A DNA stretch of 64,000 nt, taken from NCBI GenBank assembly GCA_947567595.1, contig CANOMQ010000001.1, forward strand, positions 1 to 64,000, given 5' to 3'. This stretch comes from an uncultured Lachnospiraceae bacterium (GTDB lineage: Bacteria; Bacillota; Clostridia; Lachnospirales; Lachnospiraceae). The notes under the pieces were generated by a model. It was not told the DNA's origin. It did no database searches and worked only from the letters and a program-made list of their open reading frames with translations. This document shows, in pieces, positions 1 through 8,365 of the stretch (positions are counted from its first letter, which is position 1; each line of letters begins with the position of its first letter). The position numbers were made by a program, and so were the translations under genes.

Positions 1-49
1 ATAACTAAAAAATCCTTGAAAAATAAGGAAAAAAGACTTGACTAAATAG

Positions 50-307
50 GGAGGAGATAATCTTACGGAAAATTACGTGGGTGTGAATTTTGCCAATTAT
101 GATTACTATGTGATTTTATCCCATTTCAAAGGTCATGCGATGGCCGGGTTTGGCGGCGCAATCAAAAATATTTCTATCGGAATCGCATCTTCTGAAGGAA
201 AAGCGCATATCCACAGTGGCGGTACAGGCGGCAGTATGTGGGGCGGCGATCAGGATGCCTTTCTGGAATCCATGGCGGAAGCTGGGAAATCAGTGGTAGA
301 CAATCGC
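50..307 (+). pseudogene. Remnant of a DUF362-family protein fused to the baseplate gene
   Basis: Read in the frame of the downstream baseplate gene, this stretch encodes residues that match the conserved core of DUF362 (ferredoxin-like) proteins as I know them: SHFKGHAMAGFGGAIKN, then a Gly/Ser stretch and DAFLESMAEAGKSVVD. Neither the N-terminal part nor the later Cys-containing part of such a protein is present. The segment opens just after a TAG (47-49) and runs without a stop into the baseplate gene. A strong ribosome-binding sequence (49-56) lies upstream, but no ATG, GTG or TTG is at a normal distance from it; the first in-frame GTG is at 77. This is a fragment joined by rearrangement (or by an assembly error), not a working DUF362 gene. 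Confidence 0.7.
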
Positions 308-1054
308 ATGACGGGGGTTTTTGTGGGGCTGGTGACGGAAAATTATGAGCAGACCATGCCGGGTAGGGTATGCGTGCGTGTTCCTGTCAGGGACAAACGT
401 AAGGACAAGGACGAGCTGAAATGGGCGCGTGTCGCCATGCCCTCGAGCGGGAAAAAATGGGGACATTATTTTCTGCCGGAAATCGGGGATCAGGTGCTTT
501 TGGCATTTGAGCAGGGCAATATCGAAAAGCCCTATATCATAGGCTGTATCCCAAAGGACGCCAACCCGTTTCTTACCAAGTCCGCACATGCCAAAAACCA
601 GTCCAAAAGGATTGTCACAAAAAACGGCAGCACAATCGCGTTTGAGGACGTGGAGGAAGGCGACGGGACAAACGATAAGATTTTTATCTACACGCCAAAC
701 AGGGCGCATCAGGTGATACTGGACAACGAGAAAAACGAGATTTTGATTGGGGATCAGGCAAACAGCAACAGGCTTTTGCTTGAGACAAAAGAAGGGCGGA
801 TTACAATCAGCGCACAGCATAAGTTTACCCTGTCCGTCGGGGATAACATTACGCTTTCCATGAATGCGGATACCGGAACGGTTACGCTCAAATGCGGCAA
901 ATTCAAGGTTGAGGCGACAGACGGGGTGCAGATGGACACCAGCGCGAAGTTTGGAATCAGTGGCGGCAATGTCACGATGGACGCGTCCGCCGCTTTCAAG
1001 CTCTCGAGTGCGGGATTGACCAGCATAGGCGGTGCACCCATCAAAATCGGCTAA
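77..1054 (+). CDS. Phage baseplate assembly protein V / VgrG-like spike protein, chimeric N-terminus
   Basis: From residue 78 (ATG at 308) the protein matches the gpV/VgrG-like spike of contractile phage tails and injection systems. It has an OB-fold domain (MTGVFVGLVTENY to about residue 160, with WARVAMPSSGKKWGHYFLPE and the EKPYIIGC turn), then a repetitive beta-rich spike (TKNGSTIAFED, later GDNITLSMNADTG and a Ser/Ala-rich C-terminus). Residues 1-77 are a DUF362 fragment read in frame. The start is uncertain. GTG 77 is the first in-frame start but is about 20 bases from the GGAGG at 50-54; ATG 308 begins the true domain but has no ribosome-binding site. If 65-307 were removed (243 bases, a multiple of three) the GGAGG would sit about 10 bases from ATG 308, so that may be the ancestral arrangement. 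The spike domain itself looks complete. Confidence 0.75.
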   Translation: MGVNFANYDYYVILSHFKGHAMAGFGGAIKNISIGIASSEGKAHIHSGGTGGSMWGGDQDAFLESMAEAGKSVVDNRMTGVFVGLVTENYEQTMPGRVCVRVPVRDKRKDKDELKWARVAMPSSGKKWGHYFLPEIGDQVLLAFEQGNIEKPYIIGCIPKDANPFLTKSAHAKNQSKRIVTKNGSTIAFEDVEEGDGTNDKIFIYTPNRAHQVILDNEKNEILIGDQANSNRLLLETKEGRITISAQHKFTLSVGDNITLSMNADTGTVTLKCGKFKVEATDGVQMDTSAKFGISGGNVTMDASAAFKLSSAGLTSIGGAPIKIG

Positions 1055-1071
1055 AGGAATGGAGGGACGAT

Positions 1072-1356
1072 ATGGAGGACAAAGCTTTTTTGGGAACAGG
1101 CGTCAGGTTCCCGCCGCAGGTACACCCTGCCACAGGACGGTTTGTCACGGTGTCCGGCGACAACAGCATCAAAGAGAGCGTCTATCTGATTTTGATGACG
1201 CAGCCGGATTTGGGACGCCTGTTCCTTCACCTGACCTACCGGGTAAAGGGAAGGGACGCGCGGGAGGATATCGTGTTTCCCTTTTATATGGAAGAACAAC
1301 AGGCAGGCGCACCGCATGAACGCGATTGGACAGACAGGAATGGAGGGATCTCTTGA
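1072..1356 (+). CDS. GPW/gp25-family baseplate protein with internal deletion
   Basis: Predicted part of the baseplate wedge of a contractile tail. The N-terminus (MEDKAFLGTGVRFPPQV ... VKESVYLILMTQ-like) and C-terminus (LGRLFLHLTYRVKG ... IVFPFYMEE) are both typical of gp25-like proteins from Clostridia. The middle of the family domain, which normally starts with a GER...RPEFG segment after the LMTQ motif and holds the conserved EPRI region, is absent, so the product is only 94 residues. The two halves join in frame at LMTQ-PDLGRLF. A GGAGGG lies 6 bases before the ATG. The stop overlaps the TTG start of the next gene (TTGA at 1353-1356). Likely non-functional as a wedge protein, though the reading frame is open. 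Confidence 0.7.
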   Translation: MEDKAFLGTGVRFPPQVHPATGRFVTVSGDNSIKESVYLILMTQPDLGRLFLHLTYRVKGRDAREDIVFPFYMEEQQAGAPHERDWTDRNGGIS

Positions 1357-3506
1357 GACAGGATTTTATGATTGACAAGCGCAAAAAAGAGGATTTGCTT
1401 TACCAAATCAGCGCGCTTTCAACGGCATATACACCCGAATGGCAGTTCGAACCATCAAATCCTGACATCGGCTCCGTGCTTGCGCTGCTGTTTTGTGAAC
1501 AGATGCAGGAAAACATAAGGCACCTGAATACACTGCCACAGCAGTATTATGCACGGCTGATACAAATGCTTGGAATATCGCTTAAGCCCGCCTATCCGGC
1601 GCACAGCATTGTATTGCTGCATCTGGTGCGCGATACGGTTCCCGGCTTTTTGCTGCCCCGTCAGACAAAGCTGCTTGGGACAGACGAAAGTCAGAACGAC
1701 CTGATTTTTGAGACGGCAGACAGTGTTTATATCACACAGGCAAGGATTATCAAGGCGTTCATGGTACCCGGTGCTGATGCGGCAATCGTATCGCTTTTGG
1801 GAAGCTTTTTGCTGACGGATTACACGCAGGAGGTTACGCGGGAATTGCCAAAGCCATACGAGATTAAAGAGATGCGACCGTTTCAGATGTTTGATGTTCA
1901 TAAGGACGGGTACGCCCGGTGCGGATTGATGCTGTATCACGAATATATGTTTGACACACAGACTGGCGATATCCAAATGCGCATTGTGGGAAATGATGCG
2001 CTTGCGGAATCGATTTTGGACGGACAATACCGGCTTTCGTATTATACGCAGAACGGCTTTGAAGTCATTCGGGAAATTCGCATGGAGGAGAAGGGCTTGC
2101 TTGTCTTTCGCAAAGAGCGGGAATGTAAAAAGGTTTGGGACAAATCCGGCAGCAATTCCGTACTCCTGATTGAGCCGCGCCAGAGCGTTTCAGGGAGCGT
2201 TACCGTGTCAGACCTTTGCTTTTCCTCCTCGGGCGCTTTTCGTTCGACGGAATATGTGGCGGCTTTGAGCGTAGAGCTTGAAGCATCGGAATTTCTGCCG
2301 TTTGGAAGAAGCCTTTCCCTTTTTTCGGAGGTGTTCATAGGACATGCCTATTTTGCAAAGCCAGATGCGCTTATCACCTTGGAATTTACGCTGGAATATG
2401 AAACGGTCATCTACACGCCGCCAAAATACGAGCAGCAGACGGAGCTGAAAATCATCAAGAGGAAACCATACAAGCCTGTGGAGAGCGCAGCCGCGCAGGT
2501 CTATGCAGATGAAATCGCGCTTTCCTACTACAATGGAAGTGGCTGGAAGCGGCTTGAAACCATGCTCCCCGTGGCACACCTGTTCCGGGACAAAAAAGAG
2601 GGCTTGTGCAGCATCACGTTTCTTTGCCCGAAGGACTGGAAAGAGACCGGGACGGGCAGCTATCGGGGAAACTGTATCCGCATACAGCTTCTTCGGGCGG
2701 ACAACTGCTATTACCAGCCCGCACTGCACCATGTTCCCGTGATAAAAAACCTGACCGCTTCCTATACCTACGAAAACCGTTTCGAACGCCCAAGCCGCCT
2801 GATTTCGTATCAGGGAAGCAGGAAAAGGGATATCACGGACACACTGGGCACTGCCCGCAATGTACCCATTCTTTTTCCAAGCCCGTACACCGACACGGCG
2901 CTTTATCTGGGGATTGACAAGCGCACCATACATGGCCCGGTTAGCATACTGTTCCAAATCGAAAAGGACAACAAGGCAGGTGAAAATTCGTATAAGTTTT
3001 CCTACTCCGCTCCAAACGGCTTTGCGGGTCTAAAGGTGATGGACAGGACAGACGGGCTTTCCCATACGGGGACGGTTCTCTTTATGCCGCTGTCAGACTG
3101 GACAAAATCGGTGCTTGAGGGTGTGGAGGCGTACTGGCTTCGGATTACGCAGGAGGGGCAGGCTTTGGAGCAGCCCGTGCGGCATCAGCCCAAAATAGAT
3201 GCTGTCGCGCTCAATGCCGTGGAGGTGGATAACATCGAGACGCTTGAGGAGGAGTCGTACTATCTTGAACGCTATGAACCGAACATGGAATTTGCGTTAA
3301 ATGTCCGCAATATCTTAAGCGTTGACGTGTGGGTGAATGAGACGCAGCATTTTCCGAGGACGAGGCTGGAGCAGATGGCGTTGGAAAATCCCGGGCGCGT
3401 CAGGCTGGAATACGACGGCATGGGAAATTGGTGCGAGGTTGACACAAAAGAATTAAGAACGCTGATTGATGAATGGCTTGAGGAATATCATAAATTTCAT
3501 GGTTAG
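1353..3506 (+). CDS. Baseplate J/gp6-like protein, probably truncated at the C-terminus
   Basis: Large baseplate wedge protein of the gpJ-like class found in contractile tails and extracellular injection systems. The N-terminus (FEPSNPDIGSVLALLF, LHLVRDTVPGF) and a long beta-rich body fit the family. The chosen start is TTG 1353: GGAGGG at 1342-1347 is 5 bases upstream and the TTGA overlap couples it to the preceding gene; an earlier in-frame TTG at 1326 has no ribosome-binding site. The product is 717 residues. Family members, as I remember them, continue after the RVRLEYDGMGN region with a conserved W-x-E / FGDG section; here that is replaced by about 23 unrelated residues (ending LIDEWLEEYHKFHG). 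No further tail genes follow. Confidence 0.65.
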   Translation: MRQDFMIDKRKKEDLLYQISALSTAYTPEWQFEPSNPDIGSVLALLFCEQMQENIRHLNTLPQQYYARLIQMLGISLKPAYPAHSIVLLHLVRDTVPGFLLPRQTKLLGTDESQNDLIFETADSVYITQARIIKAFMVPGADAAIVSLLGSFLLTDYTQEVTRELPKPYEIKEMRPFQMFDVHKDGYARCGLMLYHEYMFDTQTGDIQMRIVGNDALAESILDGQYRLSYYTQNGFEVIREIRMEEKGLLVFRKERECKKVWDKSGSNSVLLIEPRQSVSGSVTVSDLCFSSSGAFRSTEYVAALSVELEASEFLPFGRSLSLFSEVFIGHAYFAKPDALITLEFTLEYETVIYTPPKYEQQTELKIIKRKPYKPVESAAAQVYADEIALSYYNGSGWKRLETMLPVAHLFRDKKEGLCSITFLCPKDWKETGTGSYRGNCIRIQLLRADNCYYQPALHHVPVIKNLTASYTYENRFERPSRLISYQGSRKRDITDTLGTARNVPILFPSPYTDTALYLGIDKRTIHGPVSILFQIEKDNKAGENSYKFSYSAPNGFAGLKVMDRTDGLSHTGTVLFMPLSDWTKSVLEGVEAYWLRITQEGQALEQPVRHQPKIDAVALNAVEVDNIETLEEESYYLERYEPNMEFALNVRNILSVDVWVNETQHFPRTRLEQMALENPGRVRLEYDGMGNWCEVDTKELRTLIDEWLEEYHKFHG

Positions 3507-3629
3507 TAGTCTGGCACGGCTTTTGATGGACGGGAAATATGTCAGAATAGCCAAAATATGTATGTCTTCTTTGGAACTGGTTACGCGTTTAAGCCTTTGT
3601 AAAAGGGAAAAAGGAATTTGCACAAAGAC

Positions 3630-3658
3630 ATGACATTTCTCTCATTGTGTAGTATACT
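3630..3658 (+). promoter_or_regulatory. Predicted sigma-A promoter for the M15 carboxypeptidase gene
   Basis: A -35 box ATGACA (3630-3635) and a -10 box TATACT (3653-3658) are separated by 17 bases, in the 191-base gap after the baseplate gene. The predicted transcript has a short leader with AGAAGGAGA just before the ATG at 3698. Confidence 0.6.
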
Positions 3659-3697
3659 TAGGTTCAGTACCCGATAGAAAAGAAGGAGACCATATCC

Positions 3698-4600
3698 ATG
3701 CGGAACCAAAACAGGACAGCGCAGTTGGTTGTGATTATTATTTTAATCGTTTCTCTGCTATTGCTAAGTGTGTGCATTGCCATCTATGCGTCAGGCGATG
3801 ATGAACCGCTGTTTATGACACCAATGTCAGAAACACAGCCCAATCCAAATCAGGAAACTACAACGCCGATAACGCAGGAAAATATGACACAAGTGTCAGA
3901 AAATGACAACACGGCGCAGCAGCAAACGCAAACCATACCACAGACAGAACAACAAGCCGAGTCACAGACGCAGGAAAATATGACACAAGTGTCAGAATTT
4001 GAAAACCCGCAGGATTACTTCACCGCAAGTAAAATCACAGACGAAATCTACAACCGCATTAACGGCTGCTCCTACGTGGAAAACGACGACATTGCACTGG
4101 ACGACCTGCGTTATCTCCAAGTGCTGCACATCGGCTTTGACGGCGAGACACATATCGGCGAGCTGATTGTCAACGCGGCGATTGCGGACGATATTCTTGC
4201 GATTATGAAGGAGCTTTACGACAACCAGTACCCGATTGAGCGCATGACGCTTGTGGACGAATACGGCGGGGACGACGAGCTGTCCATGCAGGCGAACAAC
4301 ACGTCGTGCTTTAACTACCGGACGGTGGAAGGCTCCGAAAACCTTTCCAAACACAGCTACGGACTGGCAATCGACATCAACCCGTTTTACAATCCCTGCA
4401 TACGCACCTACGCCGACGGAAGTTCCAAAAGCTTTCCGAAAGGAAGCGACGCGTACACCGACCGCAGCAAGGATTTCCCCTATAAAATTGATGAAAATGA
4501 TTTATGCTACCGCCTGTTCACCGAGCACGGCTTCCGGTGGGGCGGCGTTTGGAAAAACCCGAAGGACTATCAGCATTTTGATAAAAAAATAAAGGAATAA
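3698..4600 (+). CDS. Membrane-anchored D-alanyl-D-alanine carboxypeptidase, M15 family
   Basis: Predicted zinc peptidase trimming D-Ala from peptidoglycan stem peptides outside the membrane. Residues 9-31 form one hydrophobic anchor. Then comes a Thr/Gln/Pro-rich linker of about 75 residues holding two copies of QENMTQVSE. The C-terminal half is an M15-type catalytic domain: KHSYGLAIDINPFYNP near residue 219 gives the zinc His and Asp, and DYQHFDK near residue 292 the final zinc His. WGGVWKNPKDYQHF is typical of the VanY/CwlK-like M15C group. It has its own promoter and is followed 16 bases later by the isochorismatase-like gene, so the two may be co-transcribed. Confidence 0.85.
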   Translation: MRNQNRTAQLVVIIILIVSLLLLSVCIAIYASGDDEPLFMTPMSETQPNPNQETTTPITQENMTQVSENDNTAQQQTQTIPQTEQQAESQTQENMTQVSEFENPQDYFTASKITDEIYNRINGCSYVENDDIALDDLRYLQVLHIGFDGETHIGELIVNAAIADDILAIMKELYDNQYPIERMTLVDEYGGDDELSMQANNTSCFNYRTVEGSENLSKHSYGLAIDINPFYNPCIRTYADGSSKSFPKGSDAYTDRSKDFPYKIDENDLCYRLFTEHGFRWGGVWKNPKDYQHFDKKIKE

Positions 4601-4625
4601 AGAAAGCAGAAAGGTTGTGAAGGAC

Positions 4626-5150
4626 ATGGATTTACAAAAAAACGTTCTTGTGGTAGTGGACATGCAAAAGGACTTTATCGACGGCGCGCTTGGCACAAAG
4701 GAGGCAGTGGCGATTGTTGATAAGGTAGCCGGACTGGTCAGGGGCTTTGACGGCGAGGTGGTCTTTACGAGGGACACGCACCACGAGAATTACCTGCAGA
4801 CGCAGGAGGGAAAAAAGCTCCCCGTTGTGCATTGTATCGAGGGCACGGACGGCTGGAAGCTCGACAAAAAGCTTGAGGCGCTGCGCCTTGACGACAGGAA
4901 GGTGTTTGACAAGCCGACCTTTGGCTCGATGGAGCTTGCGGCATACCTGCAAACGCTCGAAGCACTGGAAAGCGTGACATTAGTTGGATTATGCACGGAC
5001 ATTTGTGTCATTTCCAACGCGCTTTTAATCAAAGCAGCCCTCCCCGAGGTTGCCGTCAGCGTAGTGGAGAGCTGCTGTGCAGGCGTAACGCCCGAAAGTC
5101 ATCAGAATGCGCTCGCCGCGATGAAGATGTGCCAGATTGAAATCAAATAA
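4626..5150 (+). CDS. Isochorismatase/nicotinamidase-family cysteine hydrolase
   Basis: Cytosolic amidohydrolase-type enzyme; nicotinamidase activity is the most likely of the family functions. The catalytic triad is visible: Asp in VVDMQKDF (residue 12), Lys in VFDKPTFGS, and Cys in the second position of LCTDICVISNA. RDTHHENY supplies metal-binding His/Asp residues as in nicotinamidases. Length (174 residues) fits a single-domain member. The start is either ATG 4626, with AAAGG about 11 bases upstream, or GTG 4617; ATG is preferred because the family begins close to the first strand. A terminator follows. Confidence 0.8.
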   Translation: MDLQKNVLVVVDMQKDFIDGALGTKEAVAIVDKVAGLVRGFDGEVVFTRDTHHENYLQTQEGKKLPVVHCIEGTDGWKLDKKLEALRLDDRKVFDKPTFGSMELAAYLQTLEALESVTLVGLCTDICVISNALLIKAALPEVAVSVVESCCAGVTPESHQNALAAMKMCQIEIK

Positions 5151-5166
5151 TTTTATTACCACTCGT

Positions 5167-5210
5167 CAGACACAAGGCGCTCCCCGAAAACCGGGCGGGC
5201 GTCTTTTTTT
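5167..5210 (+). terminator. Probable intrinsic terminator
   Basis: An imperfect GC-rich hairpin (CAGAC...CCCCG-AAAAC-CGGG...GCGTCT) is followed by seven T residues (5203-5210). It lies directly after the hydrolase stop at 5150 and before the promoter of the glycan operon. Confidence 0.6.
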
Positions 5211-5356
5211 CATTGTCAAGTGGATAAATACCGCTCATAATACAAAGCATGCAGAACAACGGCAGTGCGTGCTGTATTGACGTTTGCAGCAATTCAATGA
5301 TTGGCTCGCCGAAGGTCATCAGCATTATGGTTTTTTGCATCCTTCCAATATTTACC

Positions 5357-5385
5357 TTGCAAAATCCCTTCATAATGTGTAATAT
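5357..5385 (+). promoter_or_regulatory. Predicted sigma-A promoter of the first polysaccharide operon
   Basis: TTGCAA (5357-5362) and TAATAT (5380-5385) are 17 bases apart, 45 bases before the start of the transaminase gene. The terminator just upstream and the overlapping genes downstream make this the likely start of a transcript covering 5430-14342. Confidence 0.65.
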
Positions 5386-5429
5386 TAAGAATAGAAAACT
5401 TCAGCCAAAATATGGGAGAGGAGAACCAC

Positions 5430-6560
5430 ATGATAAACTTTAACGTCCCCCCCTTTACAGGACGGGAAATCGAATACATCAGGCAGGCAGTCGAAAACCA
5501 GAAAATATGTGGTGACGGTCCTTTCACACAAAAATGCAGCGAATGGATTGAGGCACAGACCGGCACGGCAAAATGCCTGCTCACCACCTCCTGCACACAC
5601 GCAACGGAGCTTGCCGCGCTTTTGGCGGACATTCAGGAGGGCGACGAGGTCATCATGCCGTCCTACACGTTTGTGTCAACCGCAGACGCTTTTGTGCTGC
5701 GCGGCGGGGTAGCGGTTTTCGTGGACATTCGTCCTGACACCATGAACATCGACGAAAACTTAATCGAGGCGGCTATCACCCCAAGAACAAAGGCAATCGC
5801 CCCGGTGCATTACGCGGGAGTCTCCTGCGAGATGGACAAGATTATGGCGCTTGCAAAAAAATACAACCTTTTCGTCATAGAGGACGCGGCGCAGGGCATT
5901 ATGGCGACCTACAAGGGAAAGGCGCTTGGAACCATCGGCGACTTTGGCTGCTATTCATTCCATGAGACAAAAAACGTCAGCATGGGCGAGGGCGGCGCGC
6001 TGTTAATCCAAGATGAAAAATATATTACCGAGGCGGAAATTATCCGCGAAAAGGGCACCAACCGCTCGCAGTATTACCGCGGGCAGGTGGACAAGTACCG
6101 CTGGATGAATTACGGCTCGTCCTATCTGCCAAGCGACATGAACGCCGCCTATCTTTGGGCGCAGCTAGAGCTTGCGCAGGAGATTACAAAGGCAAGGCTT
6201 GCGCGCTGGGAGCAGTACAACACGCTCCTACAGCCCCTAAAGGAGCGCGGGCTTTTGGAGCTGCCGACCATTCCCGAGGGCTGCGTGCACAACGGGCATA
6301 TGTATTATGCAAAGGCGCGCGACTTGGAGGAGCGGACAAGGCTGCTTGCATTTTTAAAGGAAAACGGTGTATGGAGCGTATTTCACTACGTTCCGCTTCA
6401 TAGCGCGCCTGCGGGGCTCAAATTCGGCAGGTTTGCGGGAGAAGATGTTTACACGACAAAAGAGAGCGAACGTATTTTCAGGCTTCCGATGTTTTATGCA
6501 TTGACGGAGTCTGAGGTGGATTATATCGTTTGCAAGGTGAAGGAGTTCTATCACGTATGA
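5430..6560 (+). CDS. wecE: dTDP-4-amino-4,6-dideoxygalactose transaminase (RffA/WecE-like)
   Basis: PLP enzyme of the DegT/DnrJ/EryC1 family expected to make a 4-amino-4,6-dideoxy nucleotide sugar, classically dTDP-Fuc4N, in the cytosol. Features: MINFNVPPFTGREIEYI opening typical of RffA, the aspartate-containing VIEDAAQGIMA, and the PLP lysine in SFHETKNVSMGEGG (about residue 180). Start ATG 5430 is preferred over ATG 5412 because GGGAGAGGAG lies just before it. The stop overlaps the next gene (ATGA). The next-but-one gene is a GNAT acyltransferase that could acylate the new amino group. Enzymes making the dTDP-4-keto-6-deoxyglucose substrate are not in this window. Confidence 0.85.
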   Translation: MINFNVPPFTGREIEYIRQAVENQKICGDGPFTQKCSEWIEAQTGTAKCLLTTSCTHATELAALLADIQEGDEVIMPSYTFVSTADAFVLRGGVAVFVDIRPDTMNIDENLIEAAITPRTKAIAPVHYAGVSCEMDKIMALAKKYNLFVIEDAAQGIMATYKGKALGTIGDFGCYSFHETKNVSMGEGGALLIQDEKYITEAEIIREKGTNRSQYYRGQVDKYRWMNYGSSYLPSDMNAAYLWAQLELAQEITKARLARWEQYNTLLQPLKERGLLELPTIPEGCVHNGHMYYAKARDLEERTRLLAFLKENGVWSVFHYVPLHSAPAGLKFGRFAGEDVYTTKESERIFRLPMFYALTESEVDYIVCKVKEFYHV

Positions 6561-8365
6561 CGGATAGCAGCATGGGCAGGAAAGCAGGCAGGGTGTGCAT
6601 TCTAATCCTATTCGTCCTGCTGCTTGTGGCGTTTCCTGCGATTGTATTTGATTTTTATTATGACCTGAATGACGATACTTTGATTAAGGATATTGTTTCG
6701 GGCGCATACATGGGCACGCCAAGCGGTTACAGCGTACAGCTTTTGTTTCCGCTTTCATGGGCGATTGCCGTTCTCTATCAGGTTGTACCAAATACTGCTT
6801 GGTATGGCTTGTTTTTGTGCGTCTGTCAGTTTGGCGCGGTGGTTCTGATTGCAATACGTCTGACCGCGCTTTTTCAGACCACAAAAGCCCGTATTATGGC
6901 GCTTTTGGCAGAGCTGTTTCTCTTTTACGGGCTGTTTTTGCGCGAGCTTGTCATTGTGCAGTACAGCGTGACGGCGGGAATGTGCATGATGTGCGCGGTA
7001 TTTTTGATTTTGACCTCCCAAAGGCAGAAGCAGCTTGCAAACGCGCTGCTGCTTGTGGTGCTTGCGTTTATGATTAGAACAGAAGTTTGCCTTATGCTGC
7101 TGCCGTTTGTGCTCTGCGCGGGGCTGTTCCGGTGGGCGGCGGAGGAGAAGATTTTCACCGGGGCAAATTTCCGGAAATATCTGTCGCTGCTTGGAGGTCT
7201 GCTGCTTTGCATGCTGTTTGTGTTCAGCTTCGACATGCTGGCGTACTACGCGGACGGGTGGGAGAATTTCCGGGACTTTTTTGACGCGCGGACAAAGCTC
7301 TATGATTTTTATGAGCTGCCGGATTATGGGGAAAACAAGGCGTTTTACGATTCCGTGGGACTATCAAAGGAGTCGTACACCCTTTTGGAAAACTACAATT
7401 TCGCGCTGGACGAGTCGATTGACACGTGGCTGCTCAACTCAATAGCGCAGTATCAGGAAACAAAGCTGTGCCATACGTTCGGGCTGGTGAGCAAAAACAG
7501 CGTGAGACAGGCGCTGTGGCTGTACAAGGAGCGTCTGCTGCACCACCTTGCGGCGGCGGACATCGCGGTGGCGGTGGCTTACGGGATTTATGTGGGCTTT
7601 TGCCTTCTTCCGGCTGCGAAAAATAAGCAGCTTTTTGCCGCCCTTCGCAGAATTGTGCCCAAAATCGCGCTGGTATTGGTTATAAGGAGTGTTTTGTGGT
7701 TATATTTATATATGATGGGAAGGGTGCTTGACCGCGTGACCATGCCGCTTCTGATGACGGAGCTTGCCTGTGTGGCCGGGCTTTGGCTAAACGACATGCG
7801 CAGGCTTGAGTGTGGGGCGTATGAACCAAGGAAAAAGGGGATTACGGCGATGACGGTGTATCTTCTGGTGATTTTCCTGCTTGCCTCGGCGTTTGCGGTG
7901 AATTACGGGCGCGTCTGCGATGAGTATGAGGCGAGGGCGCGCGCGGATAAGCGGTGGTATGCGTTTATGGACTACTGCCGTACGAATGCGAAGGGCTATT
8001 ATGTGGTCGATGTGTACTCCGCGACGTCCTATGAGGGGGCTTCTTATTCGGAAAAAATGTTTCAGAATGTGGACAACCGCTACAAAAATTATGATTACTG
8101 CGGCGGCTGGCTTGCGAAAAGCCCGCTTGCCCGTAAGAAGCTTGCGGACAGGGGCTTTCGGGATATGCAGAGCGCGCTGTTAAGTGGGACGAATGTCTTT
8201 TTCGTTGCGGCGCCTGAGCGGGATATGGAGTGGATGGAAACCTACTATGCAAAGCGCGGCGTTTCGGCGCAGTGCAGGCGTGTCGATGAAATCCGCATGG
8301 ACAGCGGGGACGTGGCATTTTTCGTGTATGATGTTTGGAGGGGTGACAATGAGACCGGTAGATAA
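6557..8365 (+). CDS. Polytopic membrane protein, possible GT-C glycosyltransferase
   Basis: A 602-residue protein with roughly ten hydrophobic segments. The first is followed by an acidic outer-loop motif (DFYYDLNDDTL, about residues 39-49) and the C-terminal 130 residues are soluble, the layout of GT-C type lipid-linked sugar transferases. I recognise no closer family. The start ATG 6557 overlaps the stop of the transaminase gene (ATGA), and GAAGGAG lies 11-12 bases upstream. Its place between an amino-sugar transaminase and an acyltransferase points to glycan assembly at the membrane; the exact role is open. Confidence 0.55.
   Translation: MTDSSMGRKAGRVCILILFVLLLVAFPAIVFDFYYDLNDDTLIKDIVSGAYMGTPSGYSVQLLFPLSWAIAVLYQVVPNTAWYGLFLCVCQFGAVVLIAIRLTALFQTTKARIMALLAELFLFYGLFLRELVIVQYSVTAGMCMMCAVFLILTSQRQKQLANALLLVVLAFMIRTEVCLMLLPFVLCAGLFRWAAEEKIFTGANFRKYLSLLGGLLLCMLFVFSFDMLAYYADGWENFRDFFDARTKLYDFYELPDYGENKAFYDSVGLSKESYTLLENYNFALDESIDTWLLNSIAQYQETKLCHTFGLVSKNSVRQALWLYKERLLHHLAAADIAVAVAYGIYVGFCLLPAAKNKQLFAALRRIVPKIALVLVIRSVLWLYLYMMGRVLDRVTMPLLMTELACVAGLWLNDMRRLECGAYEPRKKGITAMTVYLLVIFLLASAFAVNYGRVCDEYEARARADKRWYAFMDYCRTNAKGYYVVDVYSATSYEGASYSEKMFQNVDNRYKNYDYCGGWLAKSPLARKKLADRGFRDMQSALLSGTNVFFVAAPERDMEWMETYYAKRGVSAQCRRVDEIRMDSGDVAFFVYDVWRGDNETGR

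Noticed and set aside
65..346. A 12-base repeat (ACGGAAAATTAC at 65-76, ACGGAAAATTAT at 335-346) as direct repeats bounding the DUF362 insertion
   Set aside because: The second copy lies inside the conserved spike domain (VTENY) and not at the junction near 300-308, so the repeat does not bracket the inserted piece.
2208..2957. Long antisense reading frames, here and at 11338-11787, 13335-13925 and 27824-28381
   Set aside because: They mirror strongly coding + strand genes of known families, have no convincing ribosome-binding sites, and encode low-complexity Arg/His/Pro-rich sequences typical of shadow frames.
3822..3996. The repeated QENMTQVSE segment in the M15 carboxypeptidase as a mobile or CRISPR-like repeat
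   Set aside because: Only two copies, in frame, inside a low-complexity cell-wall linker; ordinary linker duplication explains it.
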